This document shows positions 44,927 to 57,978 of a DNA stretch of 64,000 bases, piece by piece (position 1 is the stretch's first letter; each line of letters opens with the position of its first letter). The stretch is from Neurospora intermedia (lineage: Eukaryota > Ascomycota > Sordariomycetes > Sordariales > Sordariaceae): NCBI GenBank assembly GCA_037102815.1, contig BTPP01000004.1:4278001-4342000 (forward strand). The letters run 5' to 3'. The translations under genes were made by a program, and so were the position numbers. The notes under the pieces are model-generated. The model had not been told where the DNA came from. It did not search any database and was given only the letters and a program-made list of their open reading frames with translations.

Positions 44927-46603
44927 TGTGAATGTCGTCGCGATCGACTGTGGGTTGTTGTGATGGGTGCTGTTTTGTGGTAGACCTGGGTTTTATGTGT
45001 CTGGTGTGTTTTTGCTGAATCACTGATGGAGGACTCTGGTCGCACGAAGGAAACAAGCAAACTGGAGATATCGACAAGGCCGCCTCAAGCGCCAACGTGG
45101 ATCTCTGGAGAAGCCAAAAAAACAATGGGTATTTATTCTGTATATCAACACACCACACTCAAGCGGGAGAAAATGCGATGCTCGCTGGTTGGGCCACGAA
45201 AAAAAAAAAGGTCAGAAACACGAATCGTCGGCCGTTGTGGCGGACGGTGATGGAGGCGTCTGCGGAGTAGTTTTGATGGTGGTGGTGGTGGTGTTGTCTG
45301 GGTCCGTGTCGGGTCAAGGATGGGCTCAAAGGCAAGATTTGGAGCCGGCCGAGAAAGAGAGATCCCGTCAGTGACGTCTTGTGGCCGGTGAGATGGTCGT
45401 CCGCTTGAAACGCCAGTGGTGTGTGGTCGCGGCTCCGGGGCCGGCCATTATGCTACGTACAGTGGACTGCCGCGCCCGAGACACCTCAGTGACCACTCAC
45501 AAATCTGATTTCTTTTGCTTTTTTCAGGCAAGACTGGCCCCCACCTGGCCAATGCGACAAAGGCTTAAAATGCGGAGAACGGGCGCTAAGATACTCTCGG
45601 TCTAGCCCGCCTCCCCAGCACACGGCAATGGGGAATGCTCCTCCAGCGGGCACCAGCTGCAAGCTTCCCCTGTCGGGCATTGTTTTGAGGAACATCATCC
45701 GTCATCCAATGTTACACCACCTCATCATGTGCGTCGCTAAAGATGGGAATAGCTTCACTTCTACTAATCCATCAAGTCGCTACATATCCGGTACTACAAC
45801 CCCTCTCAACATGATGATCTTACCGTACTTAGGGTTGCAGGCTCATGATATCGATGTTATGGCCATGAGACTTGAACACAAGCCATTAGGATAAGGAAAT
45901 GAGTAGAATGTCGGTGGCTTCATTTCATCTGGACTTGACTTTACGGTGAACACCATATCACGATCTGTGAATATTTGTATACTGACCTCTCTACTGGGAT
46001 CTACGTCTAAATTCACCACAGACAATGATGGCGATGGCGACGACAAGAAATCCCTCCCAGCCGTTGGTTGACATTGCCGTGCTCTCTCCCTCCAAACCTC
46101 ACTCTTTCGGAACGTAGGGTTACGTCCAAGCGGTACCATAAATGGAATCTTCCTCTTTCTTCCTCGCCCTCCTCTGCTTCATGATACTCTTCCCTCGACT
46201 CCCTTCTTCTCTCTGCATCTTTGGTCATCCTCTGCTTTACTCTGGAGATCATTCAAAGACACTTACACTCCGCGCCAAGAAACCTACTTGTACCTCGATG
46301 GAGAACTATTGCTCTTACAGTTTCCTTCCCAGAACATCGTCCTGCGTCCGTATTCTAGTGTCTATGGAGTTGAAAGTGTCCGCAGCTGCTGTTCCAATAA
46401 TACATTATTAACCTCGACAAGAGATCTACGCCATTTCATATCTTCCACCTTTCAACAACTTCCTCGATCAATGGCCTCCCTATACTCACCGCACCGTTAA
46501 ATATCAATCAGCCAGAGATTAAAAGATCCGTATCGGAGCGATTCAAGTATCCATACACCGGATACAGCCCAGGCGGTGCTCGGAGTTCCACAACACAACC
46601 ACG
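44927..46603. other. Divergent promoter region
   Basis: About 1.7 kb between rmd1 (minus) and the unknown 1108-residue gene (plus). It contains a (GGT)n run near 45275-45291 and an A-run near 45200. Frames such as 46142-46411 look like leader sequence, not genes. Confidence 0.5.
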
Positions 46604-49600
46604 ATGAACACGATATTTGGGCCAGCCAAATCTTGGTTTACGTCGTTGCCGACATCTACCCAGGCTCTGGATCCAGAACCAGCAGCACGCAGTTCGAACA
46701 GCTCAACATCCGGTCATAGCCACGGTGTGTACTCAGCCCCATACAGCATTATGTCGACCGAAAAAGCTAACAACTTTCCAAGAAACAGCCATTGATACGT
46801 CATCATCATCTCCGAAGAGAACCAAGCCGGACGATGAAAGTAGTTCTGATAATAACTGTTTCAATACGGCCATCCAGGACCACCTGCGGCAGAATCCTGC
46901 CAAGGAAACCACAAGAGATGGAAAAGAAGAGGATAAAGAGCCGTTTGGGGGAAGGTTCGAGTATTTGCGCGCAGCTCATGCGAAAGAATTAAAGGGGACA
47001 GAAGACAGCGACGATGCCACGAAGTCACTCCAGCCAAATTCTTCTACATCATCGACCAAACACGACGCCGAAGCTGGGTCTTCAAAGAGGCCTCTAGTCG
47101 TCGAAGATCTTGAGGTTTTGGGCCGTAGTGGAAGCGTCGACAGTGCGAAGAGAAGGAGATTGAGCATCGGACAGCACCGGTCCGGCTATTATGACCACTT
47201 TTTTTCGAAGGACCAGCGTCAGCGCTTTAAAAGAGAACCCGGCTCATCTCATTGCCGGATTAGAGCGCCCCTGAGACCTCTGAGTAAAAACTTGCTTTCT
47301 CGAATGAGCCCTTGCACGAGCCTGGATCAGGCAAAGTCAAAGGAGATTGCTAAAAGTATCAGGAACACGCCAACCACAGCAGGCGTTAAGGCGACGGAGA
47401 AAGTCCAGCAAATCAAAGAGAGGGCAAAGGAGACTCAAGCACCCAAACGAACAGAAGAGCAAGTGGTACGAGAATTCACCAAAGCTCCCATTGATAGCAT
47501 ATTCGGTGACAAGACTGTAAACAATCCAACAAACACCATCATTCATTCGAGGAGTCAGTCGACCAAAGATGCACGAGGAACGCAAGGTGACAAAAATCCG
47601 GCATCAAGCCAACCGGTAACCCATCAAACAGTTCAAGCAACACAGCAGTCTCGCTCAAAGGAGAAGCCTTCGATACCACGTCTTACGCAAGCGGACGTAG
47701 ATCAGTTCAATTTTTTCAAGGACAAGGGCCCTCAAACGAAGCATGCAAGAATAGTCAACCATCTCCCTAGCAGTTTCAACGAAGAGCGAACCGGTTACAA
47801 GTTTACGGCTCAGCGCGCCACTAATGATTTCCAACAATCACCAAAAGAATATGGGGGACCAGTTCGGCCTTCGCCAGCCTCAAGACGCAAAAAGTCTGCC
47901 ATTCCGTCATCGAACAAGAACCTACCGCCCCCTCATCACCTCCCAGCTGCTCTTCCTCCAGTTCCAGAACCAGCCCCCGATGCTGCCATCCCTCCTCCAT
48001 GCCCACCCAGAAAAGCTGTACCCGCGCAATCTCTCCTCTCCCCCACCGACGTCATCCTACAATACGTGATCAAACAAACGAAGAAACACCCCATCTCCGA
48101 GTCCGACTCCGTTCGCCACTACCGATCGAAGGTCGTGTACACCTCCAAAAAGGAGGCCAACGAGACCTGCCGACGACGGGTGCTGAACCTACTCAAGGAG
48201 GACATCCCCTTTCAAGCTGTGGAACAAGGATATGTGGGCGACCACCTGTTCAAAGGAACGATTTTTTACGAGGATGGCGATGTTCAGTTCTATTATGTAC
48301 ATGAAGAGGCGGCGATGCTCGGGGACGTGCTGGAGAAGAGGGAGTTGTGGGTGGATGAGGAGGGCATGGGGATTTATGCAAAGAGGATGTGGGCTGTTTG
48401 GGCTGTGAGGTATTATCCGAGTGAGGAAGCAGAGACGAATAGTCCGGGAGTGGGGGTGGGAAGTGAAAATGGAAGGGTTGTGGTAGTGGATGAAGGGGTT
48501 GAGGGGGATGACGAAGATGATGGTGAAGAGGAGGAAGATTTATTCGGCGAGGAGGACGTTAATGGGCAGCCGAACGAAGGGGTTGCGGACGTGGAAGCAG
48601 CTGAGACGCAAAAGATCAGCGAAGATCAGGATACTTCAGGTGTCCAGATGAACATGGACTCACAAACTGAGGGCCATCAGACGGAAACGGAACCCGAGAT
48701 TCACACTCAACAGGAGATTACAAGCAAAACCCAGAGCGAGGCCCAAACACAGCCGGAGAACCAAAGTCACGCTGGCCCCTCGACTCAGTCAGAAGGACAT
48801 CCCACAACAAACGTCCACGGCCATCCAGATCCTCACAAAACGGATGTCGAGGGTCATCTAAGACCTCCGCCAGAGCCAAATCCATCAACCAATCCTCCCA
48901 CACCAGCACAAACAGAACACAACAATTCCAACCCAACCCAACCTCAAACCCAACTGACCAATCCACCACGCCCGCCCACACCTCCCCTACCCTGCTCCTT
49001 ATACTCCCCACCACCCCCCTCAACCATCTACTCCTCCTCTTCCGAGTCCGACTCAGAAGACCCTTCCCACACCAGAAGAAGAAGAAGAAGAAGTCTTCCC
49101 AACAACATCCCCCCACCCCCTCCTCCCCTTCCCTCCTCCACTCTCCTCCACCCCACCACCACTCTCCACGGCACTTTCACGACCCTCCGCCTCGCCAACC
49201 TTGAGGCATTAGAAATCTTCAAAGCTCTAACCAAGCCGAAGCCGCCCGCGAGGATGAACGATGTTTCGCACTGGAGGGACGAGGTGGTGCCCGAAGTGGA
49301 GGCGAGGTTCAAGGAATGGACTTACACAAATGACCATGATGATGATAACGGGGGAAGGGATACTACCAATGAGCAGCAGGAAAACGAAAATGACGGGGAC
49401 GATTACTATGGAAATGCGATAGAAAAAAGACCGTTTAACCTAGAATGGGAACCTGATGCGCAGCTGTTCAAGTGGCGGTTTAAAAAGGTGGAGGTGTGGG
49501 TTCAGGAGCTGGAGTTGAAGGGGCCGAAGGATTTGGGCGGGTTGGAGGTTAAACAGATGCCGTCACGGTTCTCGGTTGCAGGTCGAAGTACAGGTGATGG

Positions 49601-49994
49601 GAATGCGGGAGGATCGACATCGACATCGGGAGCGGCAAGGCCAAAGGCAAAAGGAACTGGAACAGTAAAGGTGAAAGCTTCAACTGCAACTACAACTACT
49701 TCCCTTAATACAACCGCCTCCAGAACGGATAATAATGAACTCGCCAATCAACATACATACTTCAGAAATGCCCGAGAGGAATTAGCAGCAGCCAAGGCAA
49801 AGGGAAAGGGAAAGAAGCGCAGAAGGCCGACAAGAGAGGAGAAAGGAAAAGGTAAAGCCGTCGATGTTGATCCTGTTGTTGTTCCTGGGGAAGAAGGCAA
49901 TGGAAATGGGGAGGGATCAGGACAAGGAAATTTGAAGGAGTGGGAAGATGAGTGGGGAGGAATCGAGGAGGGTGACTTGAGTGAGGAAGACTGA
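46604..49994 (+). CDS. Unrecognised fungal protein with two possibly related domains, 1108 residues
   Basis: I place the start at ATG 46604 (MNTIFGPAKSWFTSLP). Exon 1 (46604-46724) joins exon 2 (46789-49994) across a GTGTGT...GCTAAC...ACAG intron, giving HSHAIDTSSSSPKRTK. A longer frame from 46617 that ignores the intron reads poorly at its front. Residues 40-450 are disordered, basic and Ser/Lys-rich. A compact block at about 454-590 (TDVILQYVIKQTKKHP; SKKEANETCRRRVLNLL; DGDVQFYYV; KRMWAVWAVRYY) is followed by an acidic run, a Gln/Thr/Pro-rich part and a poly-Pro stretch. A second block follows at about 837-965 (RLANLEALEIFKAL; FKWRFKKVEVWVQELE). The C-terminus is Lys-rich then acidic. Both blocks share an AN-E...L segment and a W-rich strand, which hints at an internal duplication. 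No known function; charge pattern suggests a nuclear protein. Confidence 0.75.
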
Positions 49995-51352
49995 GAGCAC
50001 GAGGCGAGGTGTTATTTGTTTAGATGGGGCCTGAATAATGTAATGCTCGGTTCATGGCGTTACCTCAAAAAGGAGGAGGAACATGGAGGACAAAGGTATA
50101 AAAATAGGTAGAGGCTTTATTCATAACTAAGTGGGATTAGTGAACCCTTATACCAAGTCTACTCCAGACGATCATCTTTTTATTCCTCTTCGCTCTCCAG
50201 GTATAGCAAGGTGAAGGTATTAAAATACAGTTACAGGTCTTCGATTCGAAACTTACCGATGTCTCGCAGTCATCGAAGAGTTCCAACATTCAGAACGCAT
50301 CAAATCGCACATTATATCCGTGGCAAGACAACAACGGCGAATCCCGGATGCTTTGCAAGGCAGTGAAAGGGCAGCGGAATGGATACAAGACAACCAACAA
50401 GAGTATTAATCCCGTCATAAACGTGTAACAAAGAAACCTCACATCCTTATGTCGAGTATGGTTATACTGCCTTCCCACACGTCAACGTCAAACACGAAGC
50501 CTCACAGGCATGACACGACACGAGTCACTCCAAGGACGCATCTTAACGGTAGCATAGCAAATTCAGGGTATTTCGATCTACCTATCCATTCCTTTTCCAG
50601 CAAATCCACAAGTCCATTCATGCATTGTATCCGGCCATCCGCCTCACCCACCAACCATCCATCTTAATCCGTTTATCCTTGTTTTATCTCTCCATATTTG
50701 CACTAGAACCAGCCAACAACACCGTAACTCCTCATCAGCCAGCCGACCCATCCCCAAATCAGCAATGACCTCGCCTGCTATCTAGCTTTTGACACGCATG
50801 ATAAGAAAGGAAGGGAATTAAAACAAGCAAGAAAAAGCAAGATACAATGCTGTTATTGTATATATCCTACAGATCGAGTGCAAACAGTCACTCGTGGTTC
50901 CTCCTCCGCTTCGCTTATCCTCGTATGAGCAGATACCTATCGGTATCTTCATGTTCATCCAGCCAATGGCAATCAAATCTTTCTTCACGTTCCCTTCGTC
51001 ACTTTATGGTGTGATAGACTTGAGCGTCCTTGTTGCCACCTCGATCGATAGTCGTGAAGTTGACCATCACTGATTGAAACCCGAATATATGGTCTCCTTT
51101 CCGTTCCCACTTTTAGGGGGTCTATCCAGGCAATGGCCTGTCAGCAACGCTGTGATCAGGCGTCAAGTCCTGTCTTTGTTCTTCCACCATCCACCGCGGC
51201 TTGGCACTTGGCATGCGCGAGCTGCGAAGCTGCGTATGGGGATAGTCGTACATGACTTGTTCATACCCACTGCTCATCAACGACTTGAGCAGGTATACAG
51301 ACGTACTCTGTTCCTTGAACAGCAGATGGGTTCAGGGGAAGCTTTCACGCCC
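49995..51352. other. Intergenic between convergent genes
   Basis: About 1.36 kb of 3' flanks of the unknown gene and mot1. No gene or RNA gene seen. Confidence 0.55.
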
Positions 51353-54300
51353 TCACTGCATCGTCTTCAGGAAGCCGTCGAGATCGAAGCTTTCCTCGTA
51401 CTGTGAATTATCCCACAGCTCCCCGAGGCCTTCGAGCCAAGCCGCCTTCTTGCCAGGTTGCCTGACATCGCCCGTCTCGATATCCACCATGTCCTCCTCC
51501 CTGCCCTCGAGGTTGTCCTTGTTCTTGCCCTCCGTTATGAGGTTTGGTCCGGCATCACCAAGGTTGAACAGATCAAGAATCTGATCCGTATCCATGGTCG
51601 CAAGTCCTGCATTCTGCTGGTTCACTACCGTGCTGGCGACGTCGATCTTGAAACGCTGAAGACTGAGAATCTTCTCCTCAAGTGTTCCGCGGGTGATCAA
51701 ACGGTAAACATTGACCACCTTCTTCTGACCGATACGATGGGCGCGATCCATGGCCTGCAGATCCTTCTGCGGGTTCCAGTCGTGCTCAACAAAGATAACA
51801 GTATCTGCACCAGTCAGGTTGAGACCAAGACCACCGACGCTCGTGGTGAGCAGCAGAACATCGTATGATGGGTCACTGTTGAACTTGTTGACAATGTCCT
51901 GACGGCGGGTAGGGTCGACGGATCCGTCAAGACGAAGGTGAGATACCGAGGGAAGCATAGTCTTGAGGACGGTGTTCTGAACCATATCCAACATTTCCTT
52001 CATCTGGCAGAAAATGAGCGCACGATGAGGCTTAATGGGCGTGTAGAGCGGATCAGACGATTCTTGACCTTCAACACCGATACCGCAGTCGACAAGCAAG
52101 TCTCGGAGTGCCGTGAGTTTGGGGGCATGGACTGGATCCTCGAGGCTCGTGTTTCGTTTGGCCAGGAATTTCTGTGTATCATCGTACTGCTTGTGACCGG
52201 GCTTCATGACGAGCGCAGGAGAGTTGCAAAGCTTGCGCATGTACTGCAGAGCTTGGAAAATGTGGGCCTTGGCTTCCTTGTCATCACGGCCCGCCTCCTC
52301 GGTGATCTTCTTCGCCTCCCTCTTGGTGAAGTCCTCGAAAAGTTTGCGTTGAAGGTCGCTGAGGTCGCAATAGTAGTTCTGCAAAATCTTGGGTGGCAAG
52401 TCGTTAAGGACTTCCTCTTTGAGACGTCGCAAGAGGAAGGGCAGGACCTGCTTATGCAGCGCCTCAATAGCAAGAGCGCCTGCTTCTTGTTCCTTCGAGG
52501 ACGCCTTGCTATATCGACTGTTGGCAATGGGCTTCGCGAATCTGTCAAGGAACACCTTTTCTGCACCCAAGAAGCCGGGCATGAGGAAGTCAAACAAAGA
52601 CCATAGTTCTAGCACATTGTTCTGGATCGGTGTACCGGTGAGAATAAGACGGTGATTGCTGGCCAGTTGCTTGACGGCGATGGTGATCTTTGCTTTGGGG
52701 TTCTTAATCAAGTGTCCCTCATCAAGCACCACGTAGTTCCAACTGTATTTCTTGATGACGTCGATGTCATTACGGCACACATCATAGGAGGTGATGACAA
52801 TGTCGGTCTTGTCCAGAGTGTCTTTCATAGCCTTTCGCTCAGCAGGTGGACCAACGTAGGTCGTAACGCTGAGGAATGGAGCGTAGTTCTTGATCTCCTG
52901 CTGCCAATGTCCTGAAAGGGTGGGCGGGCAGACGATCAAAGACGGCAATCTTCTGACATCTGGCGCACCGGTCTTGGCAAACTCTTCAGCACGCTGATGA
53001 TGGTCACTGGCGACAATGCAAATTGTCTGGAGCGTCTTGCCGAGGCCCATGTCGTCGCAGAGAATACCATGAAGGTGATATTTGTTGAGGAAATGGAGCC
53101 AGTTGACACCTTCCTGCTGGTAAGAACGCAGTTCTGCCTTGATGGCTACAGGAATCTGGAACGGCTCGACCTTCTTCGGGTCAAGCAACTGCTGAATGAA
53201 CGTTCGTTCACGGTCTCGGCCACGCAAGAGCTCCTCTGAAAGACCGGGAGGATCAGGAATTCCAGCCTCAAGAGGTACGAGCTTGACAAGAGTAGCAAAT
53301 GATGTGGTCGCAATAAGACGGATGTTGTCATCGGAATCGCTCATACGACCAAGGACAGGCACGATGAGGAAAATCACATAGGGCAGGATGGCGTCTCCCA
53401 TGACTGCAATCAAATGATAGATAACCTCAATGGCGCCTTGGCGGAAGTTGAGATCGACAGGGTTGTTGATTGAGGGCAGAACCTTTTCAACAAGTGCGGT
53501 CATACCATCGACAGTGATGACGGAGCAAATGGTGGCCAGGCACTTGGCAGCCATGTATCGGAAGACCGAAAGCTGGGACTGGAGAGCCTTGATGACAAAG
53601 GGCACTTGTTGCATGACGAATGAGTGAAGTGCGGTGTGGAGTGTTGGGGTCATGGTGCGAATGATGGACAGGGCATCCACAATCTCTTGACCAAATGTGC
53701 TCGAAGGATCTCTGGCCTCTGCTGGAAGTTCACCCGAGAAGGCTCTGACCAAAGGCTCCTCCATGAAGGTGCGGAGACTAGGCACCCGGCTCAAAAGCTC
53801 AGATCCGTATGTCTGCGACAGCACCTCCAAAGCCTGCTTGGCACCGCGTCGAGTAATGTGAGCTTTCTTTGCTTCCATCGCATATTTGATTGGATCCTCG
53901 TGCTCGGCTCTGTCCTCCTCCTTGGACATTGAAAGGATAACGTTCGTCTTGTGAGCGTGCTGAGGGAACTCGGGGGTTTCCGCAGTTTCCACACACGTAT
54001 ACTTGACCAAGTTGGCAACAATCTTGTCACCAGGGCCGCGGCGGCCAGACTCGGTGAAGAGCTGTACCAGACGCGCGACGCTGGTAGCCGAACGACCTTG
54101 AAGCAGACTGTTCTCCTCACCCTTGACGCTGTCCATGATAGCCTTGATGAGTGGGCTGGGCTTCTTGGGTAGCACCTCCATGGATACCAAGGCGCATGCT
54201 GCAGCAGCACGAATACGAGTATCGCGAGCTTCCTTTGCCGCCTTGGCCTCCTCAATAGCAGTAACGACAAGATCGCGAGCATCATTGAGGTCCTTGACAG

Positions 54301-57110
54301 CAATCAGCCGCTGACCAGGAGCCATGATCTTCTTGAGCCTCTCGAAATCTTCGTTGACAACCTTCTCAGCGTTCGCAATAGAGAAAGCGCCGGGACCGGC
54401 TTCGGGCTCGCCCTGTACCACGACAGCAAGAGTGGGCAACTTGCTCTGCGAAACCTTGCCATGATCTCGGCAAAGGTTAAGCAGCTGTTGCGATTGTGAT
54501 CGTACTCGCTGCACATAGGTAACCAAGTCTCGGTAGTGGGATGGCCGTTCTTGCTCAATAATTGCGAGCAAGGGTTGGACGAAGCGAGTTGATGCCTGAC
54601 TGGAGGCGCTGTTCTTGGCGTACTCGTCAATGATAATGCTGGCAGTAAGCTGAGTTGAAGAGTATGCGGATGAGAGGGCCGGGATGATACTGGCATCGTA
54701 GGCTTCAACGGTTGATGGTGGGACCAGAGCCATGACTAGGCCCATGGCCTTAGCAGCCGAGACGCGGGAGCGGACCAGAACATCCATGCCAACGAGGTCG
54801 ACATCTCCCTGCATCATGTGGCCATCGACATCGTGAGTATGGGAAGTTGGAGGAGGTTCGTCGACCTTGGTAGATTTTCTCCTCCGTTTGACAGTCCTAT
54901 CCGCGCCTTCTGGTGGCGATGACCTCCTGTTACCACCCGCGACAAGCCCTGGCATGGAATAGGTTCCGCCAGAAGGCTTCTGGAACAAGCTCGCATTCAT
55001 GGGAATGGGGTTTCTAGACACACCGATAGGATGCAGCGTCAGCTGCATGAGCGTGTCCACATGTGGTCCAAACTCATCAGCGAGTATCGCAGGGTTGTTG
55101 TTAGCAAGTGTACGGACGAGGGCTGCCCAAAGATCGACAGATGCATTCAGTGTTTCCTGATCCCTCTCGACAAGGATGTTTTGGAAGATTAGACGCAGAA
55201 TCCTTCCACCAAGCCATCCTTGCGTTGTGTCGCCTCCGAGCTTGGCGAAGGTCATCAAAGCCTTGAGGACAGCAAGCCTGACAGAGGTAATGGTATGACG
55301 AAGGAAGGGGTAAAGCCTCGGGACAAGGAGTGTAAACGACCGCTCCTCATCGTGCGACGCCGAGTGCTTCATGGTTTCCAAGACTTCTGGGAAACTGCAA
55401 AGAGTCGCCAAGAGGTCCATGATCTTGCCTGTGGACGCACTGAGATCGTCGCCAAGGTTAGAGAGACTTTCCCAAACGATGTTGATGAGATCGGGGAGGG
55501 CATCCGAGCGCATCATGACAAACTCCTTGGCCATGGGTATCAGGGTTGCTGCGCTGACCGAGCGAACATCGTCGTCCTGGTTGGCCAATCCTTCCATGAC
55601 AGCGAGAATAACGCCGTCAATCATGGCGGTATCCTGCAGAAGCAGGTCCTTCCTCACAGCAACGACATAACGAAGGCCAATCATGCCGCCGTGGCAAATG
55701 GCCCACTCATGGTGGTTGAGCTGAAGATCTTTCTGCATCACCATGCGGAACAGCAGTTCGTAAATAGCATGGACGGTTGCCGGAGGGCAATGACGAAGGA
55801 CGGATCCAAGTGTCTGGCCGACGGTCTCACGAATAGGTGCCACAGAGGTATCGGAACTATAATCTGTGAACCTGTCAAGCATCAAAACGCAGCATAGGCG
55901 ACAGGCGAGGTCATCCAGCCACTTCCGATTGAGTTCGTTGTTCTCCGATCGAGACTTGGCCATCAATCTTCCCGCGCCAGCGCCATGGACCCTGATTACC
56001 TCGCGCAAGCCCATGGCAGCGCCATGGCGAGTTTCCCACTGAGGATCAAACAGGTCGACCTTGAGAAAATCGCAGAGACGTTCGTATGGCCATTCGACCC
56101 CTTCCAAATTGTCGTCGGCCTCAATCTCGGACTTGATGGGGATAATGGGCCCCTTGTATTCGCTGACAACCTTAGTGTCCTCTTCGATATCAGCGGGCCT
56201 ATCGAGGCTGAAATAGTCATTCATCTTGCCGCCCTTGGAGTCGGCATCCACCATGGGCGTGTCGTCAAAGCCCTCTGAGCCGGCGGTTGTGTTTCGGCGC
56301 AAAGAGAGGTCACCGAAGCCGCTCTTGCCCTGAGCAGCCTTCTGAGCCTCCTTCTTCCGCTTTCGCTTGAGAACATTGAGCTGTCGTGCACTAAGCCCGG
56401 CCGTCTCACCGTTTTGAGTTTGGGCGGAACCGACACTGTCATGACGGCCGAAGCCATTAGCTGCAGCTGGATCGAGAGGGGTTGCAGGGCTGAGGATGGC
56501 GTCGTTAATGACAGGTATCTCTTCATCCTTAAACTCACGTCCAAGGAGACCCAGACGGCCATTGAGCGTTCTTTTCTGATGGTTCAGCCGACTCTGTGGA
56601 TCGAGAGCTGCAAGGCCCCAATCACTTTTGTCGCCAATTCTGAGCAAGGACCTTCCGTACTTGAGAATGTTGATAACGTCCAGAGTCCTAAGACTGAACT
56701 GCTCCTCCTCACCAAGAGAGAGCTTTGGGGGGCCCTCTTCTTTCTTGATGAAGCCATTGCTATCATCATCTTTCATCACCGCGTCGGGTTCCTCGTCAGC
56801 ATTGGGGTCATACTGCGGTGCATTTTCGATAATTTTGCCTATAGCCTTGGCAGCAGTTGATCTGGTTTCCCAGTCTTTGTGGCGCAGGTAGGGGACAACC
56901 CGAGAGAGTAGATTGAAAAGCTCATCGGGGTGTTCCTTTTGCCATGTGGCGAGCTGATCTACAGCAGCATCCCGAATCAGGCGAGTACTGCCCGTCTCGA
57001 TGAGCCTACATGTGGAAATTGTTAGTCAAGTGTCCGGGAAAGAAAACAAACACAAACCTCCAGAAAGTACAAAGTACTTACGTGACAAGGCGATCTAGCC
57101 GAGACGCCAT
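51353..57110 (-). CDS. mot1: TATA-binding protein-associated ATPase Mot1 (BTAF1), 1893 residues
   Basis: A 29-base first exon (57110-57082, MASRLDRLVT) joins one very long exon (57005-51353) across a GTAAGT...TAG intron. The N-terminal two thirds consist of HEAT repeats that in Mot1 wrap around TBP (LIRDAAVDQLATWQ; HKDWETRSTAAKAIG; WETRHGAAMGLREV). The last third is a Swi2/Snf2 motor: GLGKT at about residue 1330, DEGH at about 1440, LTGTPIQNN, and DRAHRIGQ at about 1766. The C-terminal bridge ends LDGFLKTMQ. Mot1 uses ATP to strip TBP from DNA and so redistributes it among promoters. Total length is close to yeast Mot1 (1867). No further introns are needed to keep the frame. Secure call. Confidence 0.96.
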
Positions 57111-57935
57111 CTCTTGTTCATGTCAGTAGACTGTGTTAATGTGATTAATAAGGGGTAATGGCCATGGCACTGCAAGATGGTTAGTATTATACCCTTCCAG
57201 CTTTGTCTAATCTTGGGATGGCGGAGCAGATTTGGAGGTTTTCTTGAAGTGTGCAAGGAGAGTTGAAAGACGAGGCAAGGGGTGAGGGGGAGGAGAACAA
57301 TCAGGGGTAGTGGAACAAGAACGACAACAAAACAACAAGAGATGTTGACGAGGTGAACCCCCTGCCAAGACCCGAGAGGTGACTTGAGGGTTAGGGCAGA
57401 TGCAGTCCACTCGATAATGAACCTCGAGACAGACAACGCTCAAAGACCTTGGGTGATAATGAGGTTTACAGAACACTGGTTCTGAACTCAAGTGATGTTA
57501 CAGGAGGAGTGAGGCAAAATATGATGAGGTGTAAGGTGTACGGTATGTGAACATACCTTGGGAATATCCACAGATATGGCAAAGCTGTAGTCCCAAATAC
57601 ACACACAAGGTTCACACTCCTGTATGCGATGTTGGCGGCTGTGGTGGTGGTGTTGAGAGAAGAAAAAAAGTTTCTACCAGAAGGTCTGGGTAATATCAGG
57701 TTTTAGCCATTTGCGTCACATTGTTGGATCTGATCCCATAGTTGACGCATTGTGTGTGGTGCTCCATGGTCATCGCGAAAGACGCAAACAGAATGACAGG
57801 ACGGGCAGTGTGAGAAGTGCAAAGAAGGAAGGGAGTCGGATGGCATGACTCAAGCCAGACAGTGAGTGTGTTCAAGGGGCCAGTAACAATAACAACACTT
57901 GCTGCGGCGAGAAAGCAAAGGTAAGGAGATGACAG

Positions 57936-57978
57936 TGGTGATGGTGGTGATGGTGGTGATGGTGGTGATGGTGGTGGT
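57936..57978 (+). repeat. (GGTGAT)n / (GGT)n microsatellite
   Basis: A run of GTGGTGATG units, about 43 bases, in the mot1 upstream region. Confidence 0.9.
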
